From an uncultured Lysobacteraceae bacterium (GTDB taxonomy: Bacteria; Pseudomonadota; Gammaproteobacteria; Xanthomonadales; Xanthomonadaceae), in NCBI GenBank assembly GCA_937897645.1, contig CALCNV010000066.1, positions 1 through 14,800 of the forward strand: 14,800 nt of DNA, in the 5' to 3' direction. A program made the position numbers and the translations under genes. This document shows, in pieces, positions 1 to 7,029 of this stretch; the stretch's first letter is position 1, and each line of letters starts with the position of its first letter. The notes under the pieces were generated by a model, which made no database searches, was not told where the DNA came from, and worked only from the letters and a program-made list of their open reading frames with translations.

Positions 1-53
1 CGGCCGATGCCGGGGAAGTATTCCTTGGCGCCTGTGAAGTAGTTTGTGCTCAT
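1..53 (-). CDS. xylA: Xylose isomerase XylA, N-terminus only (cut by window edge)
   Basis: Only the first 17 codons are present; the gene continues past the left edge. The visible protein begins MSTNYFTGAKEYFPGIG, and GAKEYFPGIG is the conserved N-terminus of proteobacterial xylose isomerases. The family converts D-xylose to D-xylulose in the cytoplasm using divalent metal ions. The ATG at 53-51 has a GGAAG Shine-Dalgarno 8 nt upstream on the minus strand. It lies 35 nt after the xylB stop, so the two are probably co-transcribed as xylB-xylA. The catalytic His and metal ligands lie outside the window and cannot be checked. The identification rests on a short but distinctive peptide and on the neighbouring xylulokinase. 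Confidence 0.85.
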   Translation of the reverse strand, partial: MSTNYFTGAKEYFPGIG

Positions 54-88
54 GGTTCTGTCTTCCGGTGTGTTGTGCTGGGGAGTGC

Positions 89-1588
89 CTACGCCGCGTA
101 CAGCGGGCGCACGGCATCGAGGTGTTGGAGGAAACGTGCGTAGTGCCTGCGATACGCGGCGGCGCGCGTGGGATCAGGTCGTGCGGAGAGCGAGGGATCG
201 GTGGCAACGTGCTGCAGCACCAGGGTCGGCAATTCAACTGCATCGCCTTGTTCGTGGCGCAGTGACCACAGCGCCTGCAAGGCCGCACCGAAGGCCGCGC
301 CTTCGGTCTGCAGCGGCACTTCGACGGGAAGGTCGAATACATCAGCGACCATCTGCCGCCAGGCCGCGCTCTTGCCACCACCGCCGGTCAGTACGATGGA
401 ATCGAACTGCATGCCGGCCGCAGCGAAGGCATCGAAGCCATGCTTCAAGGTGTAGGTCGCGCCTTCCATCGCCGCGCGATACAGGTTCTGCGGCGTGTTG
501 TTGATCAGGTCCATGCCCATCAACGCCGCCCGACTGTCCGGAAGATTGGGCGTGCGCTCGCCATTGAAGAACGGCAACAGCACCAGGCCACCGGCACCGG
601 GTGCGGTGGCGGCGAGGATGGCCTCACCTGCTCCGCCGGCGATGTCGAGGTTGAACAGGCCCGCGATGGCTTCGGTAGCCACGGTGCAGTTCATGGTGCA
701 TATCAGCGGCAGCCAGCCGCCGGAAGACGAACAGAACGCCGCCCAAGCGCCGCCCACATCGATTACCGGCGTGTCCGAATAGGCGAACAAGGTGCCCGAC
801 GTGCCCAGGCTCATCGACAGACGGCCCGGCACCACGCAGCCGGTCCCGATGGCCGCCATCATGTTGTCGCCGCCACCAACCGCGACGCGCACGTCGTGTG
901 GCAGGCCCAGATCGTCGGCGACCGCAGGCAGTATCGCGAACGTAGTGCCCAACTCCACCAGCGGCGGCAGGCAAGCCGAGAGATCGCGCTGCGGATCGAT
1001 GGCGTGCAGCAGCTCCTTCGACCATTGCCGCGTACGCACGTCCAGCCAGCCCGTGCCGGACGCATCGCCAACCTCGGTGAAGCGTTCGCCGGTGAGGAAG
1101 AAGTTCAGGTAGTCGTGCGGCAACAGGATCGTCGCCAGTGCTGCGTAGGCTTCGGGCCGATGCTTGCGTGTCCATGGCAGCTTGGAGGCGGTGTAGCCGG
1201 CGAGGATGGGATTGCCGGCCAGTTCGATGCAGCGCTGCGCGCCGCCGACCGCATCCATGATCTCATCGCACTCGCGCGCACTGCTGGTGTCGCACCACAA
1301 CTTGGCCGGTGCCAGCACGTTGCCGTCGCGGTCCAGCGGCACGAAGCCGTGCTGCTGGCCGGATACCGAAACGGCGGCGATGGCGGCACGAGTGCCCGCA
1401 TCCAGTTGCGCGAAGCAGGAACGCACGCCGTCAATCCACCATGACGCCAATTGCTCACGGCTGCCATCGTCGCCGCTGATCAATTCAAGCGGCGCACTGG
1501 TGGTCGCGACGACCTGCTTGCGCGCGGCATCGTAGACCACCAGCTTGATGCTCTGCGTACCCGCATCGATGCCTGCTACCAGCGTCAT
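89..1588 (-). CDS. xylB: Xylulokinase XylB (FGGY family)
   Basis: A 499-residue protein, normal for the family, that phosphorylates D-xylulose to D-xylulose 5-phosphate with ATP and so feeds the pentose phosphate pathway. The FGGY carbohydrate-kinase fold is visible: phosphate-binding GIDAGTQSIK near residues 6-15, the substrate loop SGQQHGF around 76-82, the catalytic aspartate D241 in VAVGGGDNMMA, and the C-terminal ATP-binding motif LTGGGGKSAAWRQ around 400-412. The start at 1588 is chosen over an upstream in-frame ATG at 1603 because GGGAG lies 6 nt before it; the 1603 start would have to use REP sequence as its leader. It follows the GH95 gene after a 133-nt gap holding REP palindromes, and precedes xylA by 35 nt. 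There is no signal peptide, as expected for a cytoplasmic enzyme handling xylose released by the GH31 enzyme upstream. Confidence 0.95.
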   Translation of the reverse strand: MTLVAGIDAGTQSIKLVVYDAARKQVVATTSAPLELISGDDGSREQLASWWIDGVRSCFAQLDAGTRAAIAAVSVSGQQHGFVPLDRDGNVLAPAKLWCDTSSARECDEIMDAVGGAQRCIELAGNPILAGYTASKLPWTRKHRPEAYAALATILLPHDYLNFFLTGERFTEVGDASGTGWLDVRTRQWSKELLHAIDPQRDLSACLPPLVELGTTFAILPAVADDLGLPHDVRVAVGGGDNMMAAIGTGCVVPGRLSMSLGTSGTLFAYSDTPVIDVGGAWAAFCSSSGGWLPLICTMNCTVATEAIAGLFNLDIAGGAGEAILAATAPGAGGLVLLPFFNGERTPNLPDSRAALMGMDLINNTPQNLYRAAMEGATYTLKHGFDAFAAAGMQFDSIVLTGGGGKSAAWRQMVADVFDLPVEVPLQTEGAAFGAALQALWSLRHEQGDAVELPTLVLQHVATDPSLSARPDPTRAAAYRRHYARFLQHLDAVRPLYAA

Positions 1589-1607
1589 GCAAAACTCCCG
1601 CAAAGTC

Positions 1608-1673
1608 GTAGAGCCGAGCTTGCTCGGCTGTCCTTGATATTCGCGAAATGCAGCCGAGCAAGCTCGGCTCTAC
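1608..1673. repeat. REP doublet (GTAG/SMAG-like, REPIN arrangement)
   Basis: Two 23-nt arms, 1608-1630 and 1651-1673, are perfect reverse complements separated by 20 nt. Each arm has GTAG (or CTAC) at its outer end and is itself a small hairpin, gccgagc-tt-gctcggc. This matches the tail-to-tail organisation of GTAG-type REP elements of Stenotrophomonas and Xanthomonas (SMAG sequences), which RAYT-type transposases are thought to mobilise. It lies between the GH95 stop and the xylB start, so the transcript would form strong stem-loops there. That could uncouple xylBA expression from the upstream polymer-degrading genes through mRNA stability or partial termination, which is inference. The structure is seen directly; the family name is from memory. 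Confidence 0.85.
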
Positions 1674-1686
1674 AAGGCAATGGCTT

Positions 1687-1706
1687 CCGGGCAAGCGCGG
1701 ATCTAC
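1687..1706. repeat. Degenerate third REP unit
   Basis: On the minus strand this reads GTAGATCCGCGCTTGCCCGG, a diverged copy of the GTAG-AGCCGAGCTTGCTCGG arm in the neighbouring doublet. It keeps the GTAG end and the GCTTGC core but has lost part of the palindrome. It starts 13 nt beyond the doublet and ends 16 nt before the GH95 stop codon. It makes the intergenic region a cluster of three units. Confidence 0.6.
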
Positions 1707-1721
1707 AAGACAGTTGCAGCT

Positions 1722-4076
1722 TCATACTTTCACCAGCGTGTTGTCGCGCAGGCCCAGTCGAACCGACTGCCCGGCTTGCAATTCGATATCCAGAGCCTGG
1801 TCGCCCAGGACAACGTTGTATTTCCCGCCACGCTCGCTGCTCAACAAAGCCTCCGCGAGCTTGCCGCGCTTCCACGAAAGATCGACACCCGCAGCGCCGC
1901 GCACTTTCAGGCCATGCACGGCACCGTCCTGCCATTCCTTCGGCAAGGCCGGCAGCAGGAAGATCGACCCGCCCCAGCTTTGCAGCAGCATCTCGGTGAT
2001 GCCGGCAGTGCCGCCCAAATTGCCGTCGATCTGGAACGGCGGGTGCGCGTCGAACAGGTTGGGATAGCTGCGCTGCGGATGCAGCAGCAGGCGCAGGATC
2101 TTCATGCAGTGCTCGCCATCACGCAGGCGCGCACGGAAGTTCAGGCGCCAGGCGATCCCCCAGCCGGTGGCGTCGTCGCCACGGATGTCGAGCGTGCGCT
2201 TGGCCGCAGTGGCTAGCCAGGGCGTATCGCGCACGTTGATCTGGTGACTGGGATGCAGGCCGTACAAATGGGAAATGTGGCGGTGGTGGATCTCCGGCGC
2301 ATCCATGTCCCAATCCTGCTGCCATTCCATCAGCTGGCCCGCACGACCAACGCGATTCGGTGGCAGTTTGTCTTTCAGGCCGGCCAGCGTTGCAGCGAAA
2401 TCCGCATCCACACCCAGCAAACCCGCGGCTTCGATGCATTGGCCGAACAAGTCACGCAATATCTGTGCATCCATGGTCGGTCCCGCACACAGCGCTGCAC
2501 CGTAGGGATGCTGGTTCTCCGGTGACAACGAGGGTGAGGTCACCATGGCTCCGGTGGCAGGATCTTCCACCAGCGCATCGACGAAGAACTGCGCCGCGCC
2601 CTTGAACAGCGGCCAGATCTTCTTCAGGTATTCCGGATCGCGCCCGTAATCCCAGCGATCCCACAACTGCTGCAGCAACCACGCGCCGCCCATCGGCCAC
2701 AGCGCCCATTGCGCGCCATCCGGCGGCGTGGCCACGCGCCACAGGTCGGTGTTGTTGTGCGCCATCCAGCCGCCGGCACCGTACATGGCCTTGGCCGTGT
2801 GTGCGCCCGTGTGCGAAAAGTCCCACAGCATCTGTTCCAGCGGCTGCACGCATTCAGGCAATGCGTTGGGCTCGCTGGGCCAGTAATTCATCTCGGTGTT
2901 GATGTTGATGGTGTACTTGCTCTCCCAAGGCGGGTCCATCAAATCGTTCCAGATGCCCTGCAGGTTGGCCGGCTGTGAACCGGGACGCGAGCTGCACAGC
3001 AGAAGATAGCGGCCGTACTGGTGGTAGAGCGCGACCAGTGCCGGGTCGTGGCCCTGCGCGAACGCAGTGATCCGCTCGTCGGTTGGCAAATCAGCTGCCG
3101 CACTCCGCCCCAGGTCGATTGCTACGCGGCGGAACAGGCGGCGATGTTCCGCCAGATGGTCGGCGAGCAGGTCGTCATAGTCACGCGACGCGGCCTCTCG
3201 CGACTGCACAAGCGTGACCGCTTCCGGATCACCACTGACATCGTCGTAGCGTACGAAACTGGTGGCTGCGGTGATACGCAGCACCACCTCATCGACGCCA
3301 TGGAAGGTGATTCGATCGTCCTGCACTTCCTGCGTGCCGCCCACGTGGCTGGCGTGCACGCGGAAAGCAAAACGCAACTTTCCTTCGATGCCGAACTTGC
3401 TGACATTGCGCCCGCGCACCAGCAGGCCGCCTTCGTCGCGCAGCACTTCAGTGGCATGTTCGTTGCTGCTGGTGACGCGACCGCTGAGCGCACCCGACTG
3501 GCTGGCCGACAGGCGCACGACGATGCACTGGTCGACCGGCGACACGAATACCTCACGTGTATGCAGCACCTTTCCCACGCGGAACTGGGTGCGGGTGACT
3601 GCGCGGTCGAGGTCCAGCCCGCGCCGGTACTCCGTCGTGTCCTCCACGCCGTCGAAGTCCAGCCACAGGTTGCCCAACGGCTGGTATGGCATCTGCTTGA
3701 TGGGGCGCGAGATCATGCCGGCATTGGCCAGCGCCTCGGCTTCCTTGAAACGTCCCGCGAAGATCAGTGCACGCACCTTGGGCAAGGTGGCCAGTGACTC
3801 GGGGTTGTCGGCCTGGTACGGGCCACCGGCATACAGGGTGTCTTCGTTGAGTTGCAGGCGTTCCTTGCCCACACCGCCATACACCATGGCACCGAGCCGA
3901 CCATTGCCCACCGGCAAGGCTTCCACCCAGATCTTCGCCGGCTGCCGATACCACAGCCGCAAATCATTCGCCGCTGCATCCGATGCCTGCGCCCTGCCCT
4001 CGCCCGCCACGCCAAGGCCCGCGGCAGCCATGCCGGCTGCCGTTGCCTTGAACAGATCGCGTCGGGTGAATCCCAA
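1722..4076 (-). CDS. GH95 alpha-L-fucosidase or alpha-L-galactosidase, Tat-exported
   Basis: A 784-residue GH95 enzyme, normal family length. The family inverts at terminal alpha-1,2-linked L-fucose or L-galactose, which in xyloglucan caps the galactose of side chains. The N-terminus TRRDLFKATAAGMAAAG is a twin-arginine signal, so export is predicted folded via Tat. Catalytic positions are in place: N391 and N393 in YTININTEMNYWP, the acid E520 in TSPSLSPEN, and D684 in FQIDGN. These match N421, N423, E566 and D766 of Bifidobacterium AfcA as I recall. The start is a TTG, one base after the TGA of the GH31 gene (TGA-G-TTG). The next in-frame ATG would delete the twin-arginine motif, so TTG plus translational coupling is the best reading. 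Oddity: T389 replaces the His found two residues before the first Asn in AfcA and plant enzymes, which bears on specificity. Confidence 0.93.
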   Translation of the reverse strand: MGFTRRDLFKATAAGMAAAGLGVAGEGRAQASDAAANDLRLWYRQPAKIWVEALPVGNGRLGAMVYGGVGKERLQLNEDTLYAGGPYQADNPESLATLPKVRALIFAGRFKEAEALANAGMISRPIKQMPYQPLGNLWLDFDGVEDTTEYRRGLDLDRAVTRTQFRVGKVLHTREVFVSPVDQCIVVRLSASQSGALSGRVTSSNEHATEVLRDEGGLLVRGRNVSKFGIEGKLRFAFRVHASHVGGTQEVQDDRITFHGVDEVVLRITAATSFVRYDDVSGDPEAVTLVQSREAASRDYDDLLADHLAEHRRLFRRVAIDLGRSAAADLPTDERITAFAQGHDPALVALYHQYGRYLLLCSSRPGSQPANLQGIWNDLMDPPWESKYTININTEMNYWPSEPNALPECVQPLEQMLWDFSHTGAHTAKAMYGAGGWMAHNNTDLWRVATPPDGAQWALWPMGGAWLLQQLWDRWDYGRDPEYLKKIWPLFKGAAQFFVDALVEDPATGAMVTSPSLSPENQHPYGAALCAGPTMDAQILRDLFGQCIEAAGLLGVDADFAATLAGLKDKLPPNRVGRAGQLMEWQQDWDMDAPEIHHRHISHLYGLHPSHQINVRDTPWLATAAKRTLDIRGDDATGWGIAWRLNFRARLRDGEHCMKILRLLLHPQRSYPNLFDAHPPFQIDGNLGGTAGITEMLLQSWGGSIFLLPALPKEWQDGAVHGLKVRGAAGVDLSWKRGKLAEALLSSERGGKYNVVLGDQALDIELQAGQSVRLGLRDNTLVKV

Positions 4077-4077
4077 C

Positions 4078-6966
4078 TCAGGCGCTCGCCGGACGCTTCA
4101 CGACCTGCGCGGTGCCGTCGTATTTCACGGTCACGTCAGCCGCAGGTTCCAGCGCGCCGTTGTCCTTGCGCGGACCGTCGACCCAACGCACGCGCACTTC
4201 GCGATTGGCCTGCATGCCCGGGTACTGGCCCGCGCGTGCACCGATGCTCAGTTCGCCCGTCTTCTCGTTCCAGGCCAGCGGAATGCGGCTGAACTCGCCG
4301 CGTTCGTACCCGTAGTTGCGACCGTTGTCTTCGTACAGGGAGAACGTGCCGTCGGCACCGGTGTAGACCTCGATGGTCAGCGGCGGGTTGGCCTGCTCGT
4401 CCACGTACTGCTGCACCACGGTGCGCGGCACGATGGAACCGGCGCGCACGAACACCGGCGTGCGTGCCAGCGGCGCGGCGGCGTCGATGGTCTGGCCACC
4501 TTCATGGCGCTGTCCCGTATCGAAGTCGATCCAGCTGGTGCCGGCCGGCAGGTAGACCTTGCGGCTGGTGGCCTTGAACTGGGTCACCGGATTGACCAGG
4601 AACGCCGGGCCGAACAGGTACTGGTCATTGATGCCATGCACCTTGGCGTCGGCCGGGAAATCCATCGCCAGCGTGCGCAGGATGGTGCCGTCCTGGTGGT
4701 AGGTATCACCGGCCAGCGTGTAGATGTAGGGCAACAAGGTGTAACGCAGCTTCAGGTAATGCACGAAGCTGTCGTGGTGCGGCGTGCCTTCCGGCGCGAG
4801 TTCCCAGATTTCGCGGTACGGGAACTGGCCGTGCAGGCGGAACACCGGCACGAAGGCACCGTACTGGAACCAACGCAGGTTCAATTCGCGCCATTCCGGG
4901 ATGTGCGCCGGATCCTTGTCGATGTAGCGCTGTTCCGGCGCGAAGCCGCCGATGTCGAAGCTGACGTTGGGCACGCCCGCCATCGACGCATTCACCAGAC
5001 CGGAGATCTGCTCGCGCATGTCATCCCAGCGCGGCACGATGTCGCCGCTCCAGAACGCTGCGGCCGCACGCTGCTGACCCGCGAATGCGGCACGCGACAG
5101 GATGAACACGCGCTTGTCGGGCGCGACTTCGCGTGATCCGCGATACACGCCTTCCGAATGCGCCAAGGGATACGAGTTGAAGAACTCCGTGGACGAGCCC
5201 ACCGCCGTCGGCGTGGTGCGCGCCTTGCGTTCGCCGATGTCGATGTTGCTGTGCAGGTCCGGCTCGCTGGCATCCAGCCACCATGCGTCGATGCCCTTGC
5301 TGTTGAGCTTGTTGTTGACCTGGCGCCAGAAGATATTCTGCGCTTCCTTGGCATACGGGTCATAGAACGAGGACAGGTAGCCCGCGCCGATCCAGTCCTT
5401 CTCGCCCACTTCCACGTTGCGCTTGTACATGAAGCCTGCCGCAGCCAGCTCCTTGTAGTGTTCGGTGGTCGGATAGAACTTCGGCCACACCGAAATCATG
5501 ATCTGCGCCTTCTGGTCATGCACGTGCTTGATCATGCCGTCCGGATCGTGGAAATGCTGCTTGTCGAAGTCGTGCGAACCCCAGGCGTCCTGCGGCCAGT
5601 ACGACCAGTCGAGCACGATGTTGTCGATCGGCCACTTGCGTTCGCGATAACCGTCCAACGCACCTGTCAGCTCATCCTGGGTCTTGTAGCGTTCGCGGCT
5701 CTGCCAGAAACCATAGGCCCACTTGGGCAGCATCACGGCCTTGCCGGTGAGCTTGCGGTAACCCGCGACGACCTGGTCGGCCGACTCGCCGGCGACTACG
5801 TAGTAATCGATCATCTGCCCGGCTTCGGACCAGATGGAGAGGTCCTTGGCTTCGGCGGCCGGCAGCGGATCACGATGCAGCAGTGCGATGTAGCCCGGAT
5901 CGATGGTGTTCCATTCCAGCTTCACCTTGTGGCGTTCGCCCGCCTTCATGTCCAGCGCGAACTCGTGGTGCCACGGGTTCCAGTTCTGGCGCCAGCGGTC
6001 CAGCACCAGCTTGTCGTCGATCCACAGCTTGGCGTATTCGCTGTTGTACATGGAGAAGGTGTGGTGGCCGTCGCTCTTGGCTTCGATCTCCCCTTCCCAG
6101 GTAACCTGCGTGCGACCACCGGTGGCGGGGTTCTTCGCTTCGGCCGGGAAATTCACCAGGTCCTTGATGTACTGGTAGTTGATCTCGGGCTCGCGGCGCT
6201 CGACTTTCTGCACGCCATCGATCGAGTAACGCGCGGTGAGTGCGCCCGCTTCGCCCTTGGCGTCGTACAGGGTCAGTGTTTCCGGCAGTGGACGCAGGCC
6301 GCGCGGATCGCCGTAACGGGTGATGGAATTGTTGTCCCACAGGATGCCGTAGTTGCGGCTGGAGACCAGGTACGGAATGGCGTTGTCGATGTTGTGCTGC
6401 AGGAGTTCGACATCACGACCCTTCAGGTTCATCCACCCCTGCTGGTGCAGGCCGGTGCCGTAGAAGGCTTCGTCGGCCGGTGACTCGAAGCGCTGGCGCA
6501 TGCTCACGCTGGGCTTGCCCTCGACTTCTGCCGTGTCGAAGCGGCGGCCATCGGCCACTTCGGACAGCAGCGGCTTGCCGGCCTTGTCGAAGAAGCTGAC
6601 GCGACCGCTGTCCAACGCTACTTCCGCGCTGATCGCATCGGTCTGCAGGCGCACCACGCCGGATTTTTCACTGACTTCGAACGCAGGCAGCGGCGCCTTC
6701 CCGTCAACGACGCGCATCAGGCTGGGACTGCGGGCGAAATCACCGTCGGGATCGGCACTGACACGCAGCACGCCGTCGCCGGCCACTTCCAGCCGCACGG
6801 GCGCTGCACCGTCCTTGCTGGGACGGACGATGACGCCCTGCGCGGTTTTCTCGAAACCCTGTGCCGCGCCGGCCTGTGCATCGGCCTTGCCTTTGTCGCA
6901 GCCTGCGAGCGCGATGGCCAGTGACAGGCCGACCAGGGTCGAATATCGCCAATTTGGAAGTCGCAT
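4078..6966 (-). CDS. GH31 alpha-xylosidase lipoprotein with PA14 insert
   Basis: A 962-residue GH31 enzyme predicted to remove non-reducing-end alpha-1,6-xylose from xyloglucan oligosaccharides after galactose is cleared. The signal peptide ends in the lipobox ALAGC (Cys23), so it is probably membrane-anchored. Domains in order are an N-terminal beta-sandwich (about 40-240), a PA14-like insert (about 240-362, including GHHTFSMYNSEYAKLWIDDKL), the catalytic barrel, and a C-terminal beta domain. The nucleophile is D565 in WWLDASEPD (the D-x-x-E of GH31) and the acid/base is D642 in FWSGD. The PA14 insert at this place resembles Cellvibrio Xyl31A. The start: AAGGA sits 1 nt before the ATG at 6972 but 7 nt before the ATG at 6966, so 6966 is preferred and costs two residues. 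It follows GH35 by about 60 nt and is coupled to GH95. Confidence 0.93.
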   Translation of the reverse strand: MRLPNWRYSTLVGLSLAIALAGCDKGKADAQAGAAQGFEKTAQGVIVRPSKDGAAPVRLEVAGDGVLRVSADPDGDFARSPSLMRVVDGKAPLPAFEVSEKSGVVRLQTDAISAEVALDSGRVSFFDKAGKPLLSEVADGRRFDTAEVEGKPSVSMRQRFESPADEAFYGTGLHQQGWMNLKGRDVELLQHNIDNAIPYLVSSRNYGILWDNNSITRYGDPRGLRPLPETLTLYDAKGEAGALTARYSIDGVQKVERREPEINYQYIKDLVNFPAEAKNPATGGRTQVTWEGEIEAKSDGHHTFSMYNSEYAKLWIDDKLVLDRWRQNWNPWHHEFALDMKAGERHKVKLEWNTIDPGYIALLHRDPLPAAEAKDLSIWSEAGQMIDYYVVAGESADQVVAGYRKLTGKAVMLPKWAYGFWQSRERYKTQDELTGALDGYRERKWPIDNIVLDWSYWPQDAWGSHDFDKQHFHDPDGMIKHVHDQKAQIMISVWPKFYPTTEHYKELAAAGFMYKRNVEVGEKDWIGAGYLSSFYDPYAKEAQNIFWRQVNNKLNSKGIDAWWLDASEPDLHSNIDIGERKARTTPTAVGSSTEFFNSYPLAHSEGVYRGSREVAPDKRVFILSRAAFAGQQRAAAAFWSGDIVPRWDDMREQISGLVNASMAGVPNVSFDIGGFAPEQRYIDKDPAHIPEWRELNLRWFQYGAFVPVFRLHGQFPYREIWELAPEGTPHHDSFVHYLKLRYTLLPYIYTLAGDTYHQDGTILRTLAMDFPADAKVHGINDQYLFGPAFLVNPVTQFKATSRKVYLPAGTSWIDFDTGQRHEGGQTIDAAAPLARTPVFVRAGSIVPRTVVQQYVDEQANPPLTIEVYTGADGTFSLYEDNGRNYGYERGEFSRIPLAWNEKTGELSIGARAGQYPGMQANREVRVRWVDGPRKDNGALEPAADVTVKYDGTAQVVKRPASA

Positions 6967-7029
6967 GTTCATTTCCTTGCCTGCTTGGCGACCGCTGTGG
7001 GATGCGGCGTGCCGGATTCAATGGAGGAT

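Noticed and set aside
1589..1603. Earlier xylB start at 1603
   Set aside because: It lacks a Shine-Dalgarno and would begin within 5 nt of the REP element, while the ATG at 1588 has GGGAG at 6 nt and begins with the family-typical MTLVAGIDAGTQ.
3262..5136. 624-codon open frame on the plus strand
   Set aside because: It is antisense to the GH95 and GH31 genes, whose catalytic motifs are intact. Long antisense frames are usual in GC-rich genes, and its product shows no recognisable domain.
5158..6483. 441-codon plus-strand frame
   Set aside because: It is a shadow of the GH31 gene with no coherent domain. The same holds for plus-strand frames at 7501-8676, 8716-10185, 10776-12278 and 13328-14584.
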